DNA of 64,000 nucleotides from contig DATGJP010000077.1 of NCBI GenBank assembly GCA_035295125.1, positions 1-64,000 of the forward strand, given 5' to 3'. Position 1 is the stretch's first letter. Each line of letters starts with the position of its first letter. The stretch is from JAICMB01 sp035295125 (lineage in GTDB: Bacteria > Acidobacteriota > Terriglobia > Bryobacterales > Bryobacteraceae). A model generated the notes under the pieces. That model saw only the letters and a list, made by a program, of their open reading frames with translations. It was not told where the DNA came from and searched no databases. The position numbers and the translations under genes are program-made. This document shows, piece after piece, positions 51,567-61,648 of the stretch.

Positions 51567-52424
51567 CTACAACTCGGTTTGCGTACCGTCGACTTTGCGT
51601 CCGCTGACGACCGCGGAAAGCAGCCCAAAGCGAAACGAGAACAGCGCCGAAAACGCCGCTTTGATCGGCACTCCAAGGCCACTGAAGAAGCCGGCATACT
51701 TGCTGCAGAAGCGCGCCGCACCATGAACGCGATCCGCCTCCAGCAGCGTTAAGGCGCTGTCCGGAAAGTGGTTTTCGCGCGGCGTGTACTTGACCTTGAC
51801 GCCCGGCAAAGCAATGATCTTTCTCCCGGCGCGCCGAATCTGAAAACATAGATCTACATCCGACCACGTCTCGCCGAATTTCTCGTCGAGGTAATTAAGA
51901 CCACGAATGAAATACTTGCGGACCATCATCGCGGTGAAGTTAGCGCTTTCTACAGGGACCGCCTCGGCGCTCATGTCGATCTCGACGGGGTGCAGGTCGA
52001 TTCCCGACGACGGTAAGCGATAAAACTGCTCGGCGCCGGTCACCGGGCAGACTACGGCGGCTTCCGAATCCGAATCGAGATAATTGGTGAGCCGGACGAT
52101 CGTATCGGGCGCGACCTCCACCTCGGGTTCCACAAAAAACACCAGTTCCGCGCGCGCCGTGCGCATCGCAATGTTCAGCGCTTTGGTGCTCCCGAAGTTT
52201 CGGGGTAGCCGCAAGGGCGTGATGCCGGGAAACTCCTCGTCAATCTGCTGGCTGCCATCGCGGGAACCCTTGTCCACCACGATGATTTCTAAAGTGTCAC
52301 GCTGCTTCGATTGCTCCAGCGCGGCGAGGCAACGCCGCAAAGCCTCGACATTGTTGTAAGAGGCAACGATGGCGGTAACGCGCGGCTCGGTCGCGGTCTC
52401 CTGCTGCTGCGGAACATCGCTCAT
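51567..52424 (-). CDS. Glycosyltransferase family 2 protein (rhamnosyltransferase-like)
   Basis: The 285-residue GT-A protein has VTAIVASYNNVEALRRCLAALE, the nucleotide-binding VVDKGSRDGSQQ and RNFGSTKALNIAMRTARAELVFFVEPEVEV, whose last part stands in place of the DxD motif. Later ETWSDVDLCFQIRRAGRKII holds the catalytic acidic residues (the ED/WSDVD motif). It joins a sugar to a lipid or polysaccharide. The open frame extends 660 bp further upstream, over the opposite regulator gene; that part is shadow sequence, and the ATG at 52424 begins the family homology. Confidence 0.85.
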   Translation of the reverse strand: MSDVPQQQETATEPRVTAIVASYNNVEALRRCLAALEQSKQRDTLEIIVVDKGSRDGSQQIDEEFPGITPLRLPRNFGSTKALNIAMRTARAELVFFVEPEVEVAPDTIVRLTNYLDSDSEAAVVCPVTGAEQFYRLPSSGIDLHPVEIDMSAEAVPVESANFTAMMVRKYFIRGLNYLDEKFGETWSDVDLCFQIRRAGRKIIALPGVKVKYTPRENHFPDSALTLLEADRVHGAARFCSKYAGFFSGLGVPIKAAFSALFSFRFGLLSAVVSGRKVDGTQTEL

Positions 52425-52531
52425 GGAAACAAAATGGTAGCGCGATATAGAATCCAAAGGACGTGAAAACATAGCGCCGAGGATGGACCCAGAATTGCCG
52501 CATTTGGTTGTGAAGCCGGTTTTTACCGAGT

Positions 52532-52553
52532 TGTCGAGTGATATTGCTCGACA
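52532..52553. promoter_or_regulatory. Inverted repeat upstream of the sigma-54 regulator
   Basis: TGTCGAG (52532-52538) and CTCGACA (52547-52553) form a perfect 7-bp inverted repeat with an 8-base spacer, 18 bp before the regulator start. It could be an autoregulatory site or a leader hairpin. No -24/-12 element was seen in this gap. Confidence 0.45.
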
Positions 52554-52571
52554 CCTGCGCCAAAACGCGCT

Positions 52572-53984
52572 ATGCAACAGAAAGCCCCCAACCGCCAATC
52601 GATTGCCTCGATCGTGGCGATCGACGACAACCCCCGTACGCTGGAGTTTTTGACCGCCGCATTGGCCCAACCAGAGCTTGAAATTCTGACGGCTACCGAT
52701 GCGCACGAAGGACTCGAATTTGTCTATAAACGGCATCCGCAGATCGTCTTGACCGACCTGGTAATGCCGGGGATGAGTGGACTGGAGGTCCTCGAGGAGG
52801 TCGTAGAATTCGATCCCTCGATCGACGTGATCCTGATGACCGCGCACTACTCCACCGAATCTGCCGTGGACGCCATCAAGAAAGGTGCGACGGATTACCT
52901 CAACAAGCCGGTCCCCATTTCGGTTTTGCGCGATCGCGTGGATAAACTGCTGGAGGAGGCGCGCCGCCGGACCCGAACCCAGGAACTGGAACAGGAATTG
53001 ACCGAGCAGTCGCGGCTGGAAGGAATTATCGGACGCAGCCCTCAGATGCTGGAGATGTTCTCGCGGATCCTCAGGGTAGCGCGGCATTATCAGACCGTCC
53101 TGGTGACCGGCGACACCGGCACGGGTAAGGACCTGGTGGCCCGCGCGCTACATCGGCTGAGCCCCGTCTCGTCGGGAAACTTCGTGGTGTTGAACTGCTC
53201 CGCCGTGGTGGAAACCCTGTTTGAAAGCGAGTTGTTCGGCCACGTCAGAGGGGCCTTCACGGGGGCGGATCGCGACAAGACCGGATTGTTCGAACACGCG
53301 GACGGCGGCACCCTGTTCTTGGATGAGATCGGCGACATGCCGCTGTCGACGCAGGCCAAGATGTTGAGGTCATTGCAGGATCATGAGATTCTGCGTGTGG
53401 GTTCGTTAACGCCGCGCAAGGTCAACGTGCGGGTGATCGCCGCCACGAATTCCGATTTGCGCGCTGCGACGGCTGCCCGGCGTTTCCGAGAAGACCTTTA
53501 TTATCGGCTGTCGATGGTGGAGATCCACGTCCCGACCCTGGCGGAGCGCAAGGAAGATCTGCCGTTGCTGATTCATCATTTCGTGGGGAAGTTCGCTGCG
53601 CAATATGGGAAGCAGGTTCGCGGGGTGACGCGGCGCGCGCAGATTCTACTCTCGAGGTCGAGTTGGCCCGGCAACGTCCGCGAACTGGAAAATGTGCTGG
53701 GACACGCCTGCATGATGACGGTCAGCGATTGCGTGGATATCGGCGATCTGCCGGAATACATCCGCACGACATCGCGGCCGGCGCATCTTAAAGAAGTGCT
53801 TCCCATGGCCGCTTGCACGGAGAACGGCGGTGACTCGCTGAGCTCGTTAGAGGAACACGAGCGCGTTCTCATCCTGCAGGCGCTGGAGCAGACTGGAAGC
53901 AACCAGTCGCAGGCCGCGCGAATGCTGCGCATCGGGCGTGACGCCTTGCGCTACAAGATGAAGAAGTACGCGATTCTAAATTAA
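52572..53984 (+). CDS. Sigma-54-dependent response regulator (NtrC family)
   Basis: The 470-residue protein has an N-terminal receiver domain (acid pocket Asp18/Asp19, phosphorylated Asp62 in LTDLVMPGMSG, Lys in LNKPV). A coiled linker follows (RRTRTQELEQELTEQSRL). The AAA+ domain has Walker A GDTGTGKD (180-187), the sigma-54 contact loop GAFTGA (227-232) and Walker B GGTLFLDEIGD. A C-terminal Fis-type helix-turn-helix ends it (QALEQTGSNQSQAARMLRIGRDALRYKMKKY). It activates transcription by RNA polymerase with sigma-54 on phosphorylation. No partner histidine kinase is in the window. The beta-galactosidase gene follows 13 bp later. Confidence 0.94.
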   Translation: MQQKAPNRQSIASIVAIDDNPRTLEFLTAALAQPELEILTATDAHEGLEFVYKRHPQIVLTDLVMPGMSGLEVLEEVVEFDPSIDVILMTAHYSTESAVDAIKKGATDYLNKPVPISVLRDRVDKLLEEARRRTRTQELEQELTEQSRLEGIIGRSPQMLEMFSRILRVARHYQTVLVTGDTGTGKDLVARALHRLSPVSSGNFVVLNCSAVVETLFESELFGHVRGAFTGADRDKTGLFEHADGGTLFLDEIGDMPLSTQAKMLRSLQDHEILRVGSLTPRKVNVRVIAATNSDLRAATAARRFREDLYYRLSMVEIHVPTLAERKEDLPLLIHHFVGKFAAQYGKQVRGVTRRAQILLSRSSWPGNVRELENVLGHACMMTVSDCVDIGDLPEYIRTTSRPAHLKEVLPMAACTENGGDSLSSLEEHERVLILQALEQTGSNQSQAARMLRIGRDALRYKMKKYAILN

Positions 53985-53997
53985 GGTCCACCACATA

Positions 53998-56028
53998 ATG
54001 CGTCTGTCTTTGATATTTCTTATCGGGGCCGCCGTATGCCTCGCCCAACAAACCGCGCCGCCCGCTCTTCTTTTGGGAACGGCCTGGTATCCCGAACAAT
54101 GGCCGGAATCGCGTTGGGAAGCAGACCTGGCGCTGATGCAACAGGCCGGAGTCCGCATGGTGCGCGTCGGCGAATTCGCCTGGAGCCGTATGGAGCCGAG
54201 CGAGGGCCAATACGACCTGGAGTGGCTTGACCGCGCGATCGCGGCGGCCGCCAAACATGGGATCTTCACCGTAGTTGGAACGCCCACGGCGGCGCCTCCC
54301 GCCTGGCTCACCCAGAAATATCCGGAAACACTCAGGACCTTGGAGGACGGCCACCAGGCAGAACATGGCAACCGCCAGCAATTCAATTTCGCCAACCCGA
54401 AATATCGCGAGTTCGCCCGCAAAATCGCCGAACAGATGACGAAGAAATTCGGCCACAATTCGTACGTGCTGGGTTGGCAGATCGACAACGAGTATGCTGA
54501 CGAATCCTATGATTCCGCTACGAAGACACAGTTCCAGCGGTGGCTGAAGGCGCGCTACGGAACCCTCGAGAACCTGAACGCCCGCTGGACGACGTCCTAT
54601 TGGAGCCAAACGTACTCCGACTGGAGCCAGATTCCGATCGAGACGCGCTACGGCAATCCGGGACTGCTGCTGAGTTGGAAACGTTTCGTCAGCGATACCT
54701 GGCGCAGTTATCAGAAAAATCAGTTGGACGTGATACGCGCAAACGCCGAGCCGCGCCAGTTCATCACCACGAATACTATGGGCTGGTTCAGCGGATTCGA
54801 TCACTACACTGTTCTTCAGGATCTCGACATCGCGGCCTGGGACAACTATGTGGGCACGGGCCACCTCGATCCCGCGGCGAACGGCGCCGTACACGACCTC
54901 ACGCGCGGACTGCTGCGCAAAAATTTCTGGGTGATGGAGACACAGCCGGGTGCGGTGAACTGGGCTCCGATCAATAATGCCCTGGATAAGGGTGAGGTGC
55001 GGGCGATGGCATGGCACGCGATCGGCCATGGGGCCGACACGGTGAGCTATTGGCAGTGGCGTAGCGCGTTAAACGGCCAGGAGGAGTATCACGGTACCAT
55101 CGTCGGAGCCGACGGGACGCCGGTCCCGCTGTTTACCGAAATCGCTCAACTCGGCCAGGAATTTGCCAAGGCAAGCGCGGCGCTCGCTGGGACAACGGTG
55201 AAGTCGGAGGTCGCGATTCTGCATTCGTATGACAGCCGCTGGGCCATTGGGTGGCAGAAGCACAATTCCGAGTACGACCCGATTGCCGAGATCGTGAGTT
55301 ACTACGGTCCGCTGCGCGCGATCAGCCAATCGATAGATGTCGTTTCGCCAGTGGCTCCGCTGGGCCAATACAAGCTGGTGGTAGCGCCGGGCCTGAATGT
55401 CCTCTCCGATGCGGCCGCGAAGAACCTGATGGACTACGTGCACAATGGCGGCCATCTCGTGCTTGGGCAGCGATCGGCGATGAAGGATGACGACAATGGC
55501 TTGCAGACCGAACGGCAGCCCGGACCGCTTACAGCGCTGCTCGGGGGTCGCGTGGAGCAATACTATGCGCTGACGGAGCCGGTGCCCATCGAGGGAAAAT
55601 TCGGCGCGGGGCAATCGAAGCTCTGGGCCGAGCTTTTGAGCGCGAAGGACAACGGCGCCGATGTGCTGGAGCGCTACGGCAAGAGCAATGGCTGGCTCGA
55701 CGGCCAACCGGCCGCGATCACACGTGCGGTTGGCAAAGGCCGGATCACGTATATCGGCGCATGGCTCGACCCGAAGGCGATGGCCGCCGCCGCGAAGTGG
55801 ATGACGGATGTCAGCGGCGTGAAGCCGGCTTTCGGCTCCGTGCCGGCGGGCATAGACGTATATCCTCGCTCGGGCGAGCGTGGCAAGGTGTTCATCCTGG
55901 TCAATTTCTCAAAGGCTGAGCAGACCGTCAGTCTGCCTGCTGAGATGCAGGACGTGCTCCAGGGGGGTGCAAAGCGATCGGTCCGGCTGCCGGTTTATGG
56001 AGTTGCGGTGCTGTCACTGGCTCCGTAA
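53998..56028 (+). CDS. Secreted beta-galactosidase, GH42 family
   Basis: The 676-residue protein has a signal peptide (residues 1-16) and GH42 features: GTAWYPEQWPESRWEADLALMQQAGVRMVRVGEFAWSRMEP, the acid/base Glu165 in GWQIDNEYAD, and the nucleophile Glu314 in FWVMETQPG. The trimerisation domain (residues ~400-600, GQYKLVVAPGLNVLSDAAAKNLMDYVHNGGHLVLG) and a C-terminal beta domain follow. It splits terminal beta-galactosides, probably from plant polysaccharide. It follows the sigma-54 regulator by 13 bp and overlaps the opposite ADOP gene by 15 bp. Confidence 0.94.
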   Translation: MRLSLIFLIGAAVCLAQQTAPPALLLGTAWYPEQWPESRWEADLALMQQAGVRMVRVGEFAWSRMEPSEGQYDLEWLDRAIAAAAKHGIFTVVGTPTAAPPAWLTQKYPETLRTLEDGHQAEHGNRQQFNFANPKYREFARKIAEQMTKKFGHNSYVLGWQIDNEYADESYDSATKTQFQRWLKARYGTLENLNARWTTSYWSQTYSDWSQIPIETRYGNPGLLLSWKRFVSDTWRSYQKNQLDVIRANAEPRQFITTNTMGWFSGFDHYTVLQDLDIAAWDNYVGTGHLDPAANGAVHDLTRGLLRKNFWVMETQPGAVNWAPINNALDKGEVRAMAWHAIGHGADTVSYWQWRSALNGQEEYHGTIVGADGTPVPLFTEIAQLGQEFAKASAALAGTTVKSEVAILHSYDSRWAIGWQKHNSEYDPIAEIVSYYGPLRAISQSIDVVSPVAPLGQYKLVVAPGLNVLSDAAAKNLMDYVHNGGHLVLGQRSAMKDDDNGLQTERQPGPLTALLGGRVEQYYALTEPVPIEGKFGAGQSKLWAELLSAKDNGADVLERYGKSNGWLDGQPAAITRAVGKGRITYIGAWLDPKAMAAAAKWMTDVSGVKPAFGSVPAGIDVYPRSGERGKVFILVNFSKAEQTVSLPAEMQDVLQGGAKRSVRLPVYGVAVLSLAP

Positions 56029-58662
56029 AGTCCGGGCCGGGTCAATTTTCACCGCGCGAAGCGCAGGCGGCAGCACCGCCACGACCGCCGCTCCGATCAA
56101 TGTCAGAAGCGGGACAGCCAAGCGATCCGTGTCGGTGGGTTTCATTTCGTACAGCAGACTCTGGACGATGTTGCCACACGCGACGCCGCCCGCGAGTCCG
56201 GCGGCCAACCCAAGTACAACCACTACGAGAACGCCCGCCGTCACCAGTCCCACCACCTGGAGCGGCCGGGCGCCAAGCGCCATGCGAATTCCGATCTCGC
56301 GCTGCTGGCCGGTCACGGAATAATTGACGACGCCGTAGAGTCCGACCGCCGCCAGCATCAGCGCGACAATGGCGAAAAACCATGAGAGCGAGGCGAGCAG
56401 GCTCTCGCGCAGCATCTGCCACCGCACGAATGCGCTCTGGGCTTGAACCGTGCGAACCACAATATCCCGGCGCACTTCCGGCACGAAATGTCGCAGAACC
56501 GCGGCCAACTGTAGCGGATCGCCGCTCGTGCGAACCAGGAAGGTGGTGTGCTGCCTTTCGGCCATCGGTAAAAAGACTGCCGGCCGCATCGGCTCGCGAA
56601 CATCGTAATAAACCGTATCCTCGACAAGGCCGACGATCTGTACTCCAAGGTAGCTATCCTTACCGTTGAGAATCTCCACCGATCGGCCAACCGGGTTTTG
56701 CCCGTCGAAGTAGGTTCGTGCGAAGGCCTCGTTCACGATTGCCACGGCAGCCGGCTCTTTTAATTTCGGAGGCCGGTCGCCGCGCCGGAATTCTCGTCCA
56801 TTAATGAGACCGATCCCCATCGTGCTGAAAAAGCCAGGGGACACATCGAGTACATGAGCGACTCGAGCGCCGACGGCATAACCAGCCACGCGAACCGAGG
56901 TCGTTCGGCGATTGCGGCTCAGTAACGGCCATCCGGCCAGAGCGGTCGACTGGACTCCCGGTGTTTCCCGCAGGCGGTCGGCAACGCCCTGCCATACTTC
57001 CAACGGTTCCGTTTGGGTCGCTGAAGCGTCCATCACGAGAACATGTGACGGCGTGAAGCCGAGCGGACGCATAGAGAGGCGTTGGAAAGTCGAGACGAAG
57101 AGTCCGGCCACGAATTGCACCAGAACGCAGAACGCCATCTGGGTGGCCAGCAACACCTTCATCAGCCGACGCCGCGACTTTGAGTCTTCCCCGCCCTTTA
57201 ACGCGCTAACCGGCTTGATGCTCGACGCCCGCAGAGCCGGCGCCAGTCCAAACAGCAGCGCGACAAGAAAGGCGAGGCCGATCGAAAACGCGAGGTCAAC
57301 CCAACCGGTGGAGAGCACAATTGTTACGGGATCTTCGGGTACTCTTAACATCGCGACCACCAACGGCGCCGACCATGTGGCGAACAACACGCCCAGCACC
57401 GAGGCGATTCCCGCGATCAGCATGCTTTCAACCAGCACCAACTGAATCAGTCGCCAGTGCCCGGCGCCGATCGACACTCGCAACGCCAGTTCCCGCTCGC
57501 GCGCCGCCGCTTGCGCCGTCATCAGATTGCCAAGATTAATGCAGGCGACCAAAAGAACCAAAATCACAAGCACGATGAGGATGACGAGCGGCCGGCGGTA
57601 CTCCTTCTGAAAATCCGATGCTCCCGACCCCGCCGGATGGAAGACCAGCTTCTCATTCAAATAGGCATCAACTACTGCCTTAGGAGTGTCGGAGTGAAAG
57701 TCTTTTACTCGCGCCAGGTGCTGTTGAGTGAACACAGCCTCCAACGGCTGCCGAATCTGCTCCGATGAGAATCCTATAGGCGGATGCACCCAGATTCGAA
57801 ACCACTCCCACCCGGGAGACTCGATCGCTTCGGCATACATCATCGCCGGAACGAAGATGTCCGTGATCGTACCGGGCTCCGTTCCCACGAAGCCCTTGGG
57901 CGCTACCCCGACGACTTCGTATCGATCCTTTCCCAGGCGCAAGGTCGAGCCGAGAACTTTTGGATCGCGACCGAAGCGGCGGCTCCAGAAGTCGTAGCTC
58001 AAAATCGCCAGCGGATGAGCCCCGGGCGTCACGTCGTCGTTGGGAGTAAGAAGCCGCCCTAATGCTGGTTGCAGCCCGAATACCGGGAATAGGTTGCCGG
58101 AGACGTATTGAAGATAGATTTTCTCAATGTCCGGGCCAGCGCCTAACACGGCGTCGTGCTGGTGTGCGATGCCGACCACCATCAGGTCCGCCCGGTCGGC
58201 CACGGCTTGCCGGTATTGCCGGAAGGTCGGGTAATCGAATTCATCGGACTCGACAGGATGGCCCTCGGCGTCGAAAGACAAGGTCGTGAAGTAGAAGAGC
58301 CGCTCCGCATCGGCGACCGGCAACCGGCGCAACAGCGCGGCATTCACAAGCCGATATGCGGCCGTTGTTGAGCCGATCGCCAGCGCCAGTGAGAGAATCG
58401 CAGCGGCGGCAACCACGGGACGCTTGCGCAGTTGACGCCAGCCAAATACGGTATCGGCAGCGAGCGAATCGAGCCAGGGCAGCAGCTTGATATCACGGCT
58501 GCGCTCGCGGTACTGCAGCGCGTTGCCGAAGGCTTTTCGGGCATCGGCCGCGGAACGGCCGTGCTCAGTCGCCTCCTCGATGTGCGACGCCATTTCCTCT
58601 GCGAGTTCGCTGTCGAGACGGTCCCGCCGAAACAAGTTCTTAAGCCGATTGGTCCACGCCAT
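56014..58662 (-). CDS. ADOP-type permease 2
   Basis: The 882-residue protein has the cytoplasmic prefix RLKNLFRRDRLDSELAEEMASHIEEA, helix 1 (VVAAAAILSLALAIGSTTAAYRLV), a MacB-like periplasmic core and two FtsX domains with RERELALRVSIGAGHWRLIQ and QREIGIRMALGARPLQV as cytoplasmic motifs. It is clearly a tandem duplicate of the next gene: both hold SRDIKLLPWLDSL-type and GWRQL segments. It is the last gene of padR-ADOP-ADOP and lies 8 bp after its partner. No ATPase gene is near. Confidence 0.9.
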   Translation of the reverse strand: MAWTNRLKNLFRRDRLDSELAEEMASHIEEATEHGRSAADARKAFGNALQYRERSRDIKLLPWLDSLAADTVFGWRQLRKRPVVAAAAILSLALAIGSTTAAYRLVNAALLRRLPVADAERLFYFTTLSFDAEGHPVESDEFDYPTFRQYRQAVADRADLMVVGIAHQHDAVLGAGPDIEKIYLQYVSGNLFPVFGLQPALGRLLTPNDDVTPGAHPLAILSYDFWSRRFGRDPKVLGSTLRLGKDRYEVVGVAPKGFVGTEPGTITDIFVPAMMYAEAIESPGWEWFRIWVHPPIGFSSEQIRQPLEAVFTQQHLARVKDFHSDTPKAVVDAYLNEKLVFHPAGSGASDFQKEYRRPLVILIVLVILVLLVACINLGNLMTAQAAARERELALRVSIGAGHWRLIQLVLVESMLIAGIASVLGVLFATWSAPLVVAMLRVPEDPVTIVLSTGWVDLAFSIGLAFLVALLFGLAPALRASSIKPVSALKGGEDSKSRRRLMKVLLATQMAFCVLVQFVAGLFVSTFQRLSMRPLGFTPSHVLVMDASATQTEPLEVWQGVADRLRETPGVQSTALAGWPLLSRNRRTTSVRVAGYAVGARVAHVLDVSPGFFSTMGIGLINGREFRRGDRPPKLKEPAAVAIVNEAFARTYFDGQNPVGRSVEILNGKDSYLGVQIVGLVEDTVYYDVREPMRPAVFLPMAERQHTTFLVRTSGDPLQLAAVLRHFVPEVRRDIVVRTVQAQSAFVRWQMLRESLLASLSWFFAIVALMLAAVGLYGVVNYSVTGQQREIGIRMALGARPLQVVGLVTAGVLVVVVLGLAAGLAGGVACGNIVQSLLYEMKPTDTDRLAVPLLTLIGAAVVAVLPPALRAVKIDPARTLRSQ

Positions 58663-58670
58663 GAGCCACC

Positions 58671-61304
58671 TCAGTCGTTTCGGAGAGTCGCGACCGGGTC
58701 GATGCTTACCGCCCGGAGAACCGAGGGCAGTGCGGCCAGCAGCGCCGCCGCGACAATCGCGAGGAACGGAAGAGCGATCATGCCGGCATCCGTGGACTTC
58801 ACACCGTAGAGAAGCGTTCGCAAATAGCGCGACGATCCCTCACCCAAGGCGAGGCCCAGCAACGCCCCGAGCGCCACCATGGAGAATGCTTCGAAGACGA
58901 CCCGACGCACGATGTCGCCCGCTCGAGCGCCGATGGCGATCCGGATTCCAATTTCCCGCCGCCGCTCGACAACCGAATAGTCGAGCACACCGTAGAGGCC
59001 GACGCCCGCAAGCAGAACCGCAACGATGGCGAAGAACAGCGCCAGGGTGGAAAGCATACGTTCGCGAATCGTATGTTGCCGCACCAGTTCTTCCTGGGTT
59101 CGGATCAGGCTGACACGAAATGCGGGATGGGCGCGGGCCACCTCTTTGCTTAACGCCGAAGCAAGCGCGAGTGGATTTTCGCTCACAGTGCGCACGATCA
59201 GCGTGGCGCCATCCCTGGCCTTCATAGGAACATATGCCACCGGAGGGATCGGCCCGCGGATGCCGCCGTATCGCGCATCGCGGACCACACCCACGACGTC
59301 GAACTGTGCCTTCTCGTGAGCCTTAACGAACGTCTTCCCGACCGGATTCGCGCCATGAAAGAAACGCCTCGCAAACGCTTCGTTGACGATCGCAACGACG
59401 GGGAAATTGTCCCCCGCTCGGAAATCCCTCCCGTCGACGAATGGGATCGTCATGGTCTCCATCCACCCCGGCGAGACAGAGAGGAAGTTCGCCTCGCTTT
59501 CGTCAGCCGATCCTCCATCTACCGAAATGGCATCGTTCCAGCCAATGCCGCTCAGCAGCGGCCAACTCGACAACGCGGCGGACTCGACTCCCGTCGCCGA
59601 CCGCATGTGTTGCAGAAGTTGATCCCAAGCGGCTGCCGGCTGCGGCTTCTCCGCTGCAATCTCGAGAGTGAGAAGTCGATCGGAGGAAAACCCCATAGCC
59701 TGATGGGACAAATGCTGGAAAGTTGCTGCGAACAAAGCAGCCACGAACAGCACCAGAAAACAAAACGTCACTTGAACGGCAATCAGTGCTCTAAGCAGCC
59801 GCCGGCGCGAATGGGGCTTCTCGCCGCCTTTCAGGGCCGTCATCGGCTTGACGGCCGAGGCTCGTAGTGCAGGCGCCAGGCCGAATAGAATCGTGGCCCC
59901 CACTGCAATCGCAGCTCCAAACCCCAGCACTCGCCAATCGGCGGGAAGCACGAGCCGGATGGGATTCCCGGGTGGATTGATCATTTGGACCACGAAGGGC
60001 GCCGACCATGCGGCGAAGAGCGCTCCCACGCCCGCCGCCAGCATGCCGAGCCATGTGCTTTCGACCATCATCAGTTGCAGCAGCCGCCAGCGTCCCGCAC
60101 CGATGGAAAGCCGCAAGGCCATTTCACGGGCGCGCGCCGAGGATTGCGCCGCCATCAAATTGGCCACATTGGCGCAAGCGATGAGAAGCACCAGTGCAAC
60201 CAGGATGGCCAGTGCCGTGAGCGGCACCCTGTAATTGCGCTGCACCTCGGAGATGCCGGCGCTCGATGGTTCAAACTCCAGCCTCTCGCGCAGGATTCGA
60301 TCAGACCATTTCTTTGGTTCGCCTTGAATTTCTCGTAGCCGTTCCTGAACATTCGCCTGGTAGACGACCCTCAGTTTCTCGATTGCTGCCTGAAAAGAAG
60401 CGCCTGGCCTGACGCTCAACCAAACACGAATCCAAGTCCAATCGGCATGCCGGACGCCCGCGTGCATCGCGGTTGGGAGGAAAATGTCGGTCACGGTTCC
60501 GGGCTCGGTGCCCGTGAAACCCTTGGCCGCAACCCCGATGACCTCGAAGACATTGGGCTGTTCCGAAGTCATCCACATCGGGTCGTTACTCATCCGGAAA
60601 GTGCGCCCAATCACGCGCGGATCCTGGTGGAAGCGCCTGCTCCAATAGTCGTGTGAGAGTACCGCGTAAGGATGTCCCCCAGGCTTTTCGTCATCGGAGG
60701 CGGTAAACAGGCGGCCGGCGGCAGGCAGGAGCCCGAAGGAGCCGAACATCGTGCCGGAGACATACTGTATGGCGGCCTTTTCCGTGTCCTCACTGGGGCC
60801 GTAGCTGAGATCCTTGCGATCAGCCTGGGAGATGGCGATGACGTCAGCTTCGTCTTTCACCGCATCACGCATCCGGACGAACAAGGGGTAGCGGAAGCTC
60901 TCGTTCGTGTCGGCGTCGACCTTACGAGCGAGAACGTAGAGCCGCTCGGGGTGAGCCACGGGCAGCGGACGCAACAGAAGCGCGTCAATCAGCCGGAAAG
61001 CGGAAGTGCACGCTCCGATCGCAAGGCCGAGCGACAGGACGGCCGCGGCTGATGCCGTTTTCTTTTTGTTCAGTTGGCGCCAGCCGACCTTGATGTCGGC
61101 TCGAAGAGAATCGAGCCAGGGGATGAGCTTGATGTCGCGGCTGTCCTCACGAAGCCGCGTGGGATGGCCCAACGCACGCCGGGCCTCGCCGGGGTCGCGG
61201 CCGTCCCGGATCGCGTCCGCGACATGGGCTTCGAGTTCCTCGTCAAGGTCGCGGTTCAAACGATCGCCGCGGAAGACGTTGACCAGACGCGACCAAGTTG
61301 ACAT
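58671..61304 (-). CDS. ADOP-type permease 3
   Basis: The 877-residue protein has the prefix RLVNVFRGDRLNRDLDEELEAHVADAIRDGRD, helix 1 (TASAAAVLSLGLAIGACTSAFRLI), a MacB-like core (residues ~110-340) and two FtsX units: AREMALRLSIGAGRWRLLQ and RREIGIRIAIGARAGDIV. It begins two bases after the padR stop, so is surely co-expressed with it. Together with permease 2 it could form a heterodimer. Confidence 0.9.
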   Translation of the reverse strand: MSTWSRLVNVFRGDRLNRDLDEELEAHVADAIRDGRDPGEARRALGHPTRLREDSRDIKLIPWLDSLRADIKVGWRQLNKKKTASAAAVLSLGLAIGACTSAFRLIDALLLRPLPVAHPERLYVLARKVDADTNESFRYPLFVRMRDAVKDEADVIAISQADRKDLSYGPSEDTEKAAIQYVSGTMFGSFGLLPAAGRLFTASDDEKPGGHPYAVLSHDYWSRRFHQDPRVIGRTFRMSNDPMWMTSEQPNVFEVIGVAAKGFTGTEPGTVTDIFLPTAMHAGVRHADWTWIRVWLSVRPGASFQAAIEKLRVVYQANVQERLREIQGEPKKWSDRILRERLEFEPSSAGISEVQRNYRVPLTALAILVALVLLIACANVANLMAAQSSARAREMALRLSIGAGRWRLLQLMMVESTWLGMLAAGVGALFAAWSAPFVVQMINPPGNPIRLVLPADWRVLGFGAAIAVGATILFGLAPALRASAVKPMTALKGGEKPHSRRRLLRALIAVQVTFCFLVLFVAALFAATFQHLSHQAMGFSSDRLLTLEIAAEKPQPAAAWDQLLQHMRSATGVESAALSSWPLLSGIGWNDAISVDGGSADESEANFLSVSPGWMETMTIPFVDGRDFRAGDNFPVVAIVNEAFARRFFHGANPVGKTFVKAHEKAQFDVVGVVRDARYGGIRGPIPPVAYVPMKARDGATLIVRTVSENPLALASALSKEVARAHPAFRVSLIRTQEELVRQHTIRERMLSTLALFFAIVAVLLAGVGLYGVLDYSVVERRREIGIRIAIGARAGDIVRRVVFEAFSMVALGALLGLALGEGSSRYLRTLLYGVKSTDAGMIALPFLAIVAAALLAALPSVLRAVSIDPVATLRND

Positions 61305-61305
61305 A

Positions 61306-61635
61306 TCATGCCATCCTTAGAACCCGATTCACCGCCGAGGATACGGCCTGCCACCGGGATTCTTCTGCCGCGAGTTGTTTTTTCCCGGCTGGCGTTAGAT
61401 CGTAGATGCGTGCACGGCGGCCGGTGTCTTTGATGATCCATTCGGCCTTGATCCAACCCGCTTCTTCCATGCGATGCAGGGCCGGGTAGAGGGAGCCTTC
61501 TTCGACGCGCAGCACATCTTCCGAGATCTCCTGAATCGCGGCCATGATCGCGTAGCCGTGGAGCTGGGGGCGGCGCGAGAGGATTTTCAGAACCAGCAGG
61601 TCGAGCGAACCTTGGAGCGATTCCGTTTTTGCCAT
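61306..61635 (-). CDS. PadR-family transcriptional regulator
   Basis: The 109-residue winged-helix repressor has QGSLDLLVLKILSRRPQLHGYAIMAAIQEIS, then VEEGSLYPALHRMEEAGWIKAEW and the wing ARIYDLTPAGKKQL. It is about as similar to the first PadR (19968) as separate members of the acidobacterial padR-ADOP set usually are. It has a strong promoter of its own and leads the padR-ADOP-ADOP operon. Confidence 0.93.
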   Translation of the reverse strand: MAKTESLQGSLDLLVLKILSRRPQLHGYAIMAAIQEISEDVLRVEEGSLYPALHRMEEAGWIKAEWIIKDTGRRARIYDLTPAGKKQLAAEESRWQAVSSAVNRVLRMA

Positions 61636-61648
61636 ACTCAGGCCTCTT

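Noticed and set aside
52425..53087. N-terminal extension of the GT2 gene to 506 residues
   Set aside because: The extension is antisense to the receiver and AAA+ coding region of the sigma-54 regulator and has no family homology; the ATG at 52424 is used.
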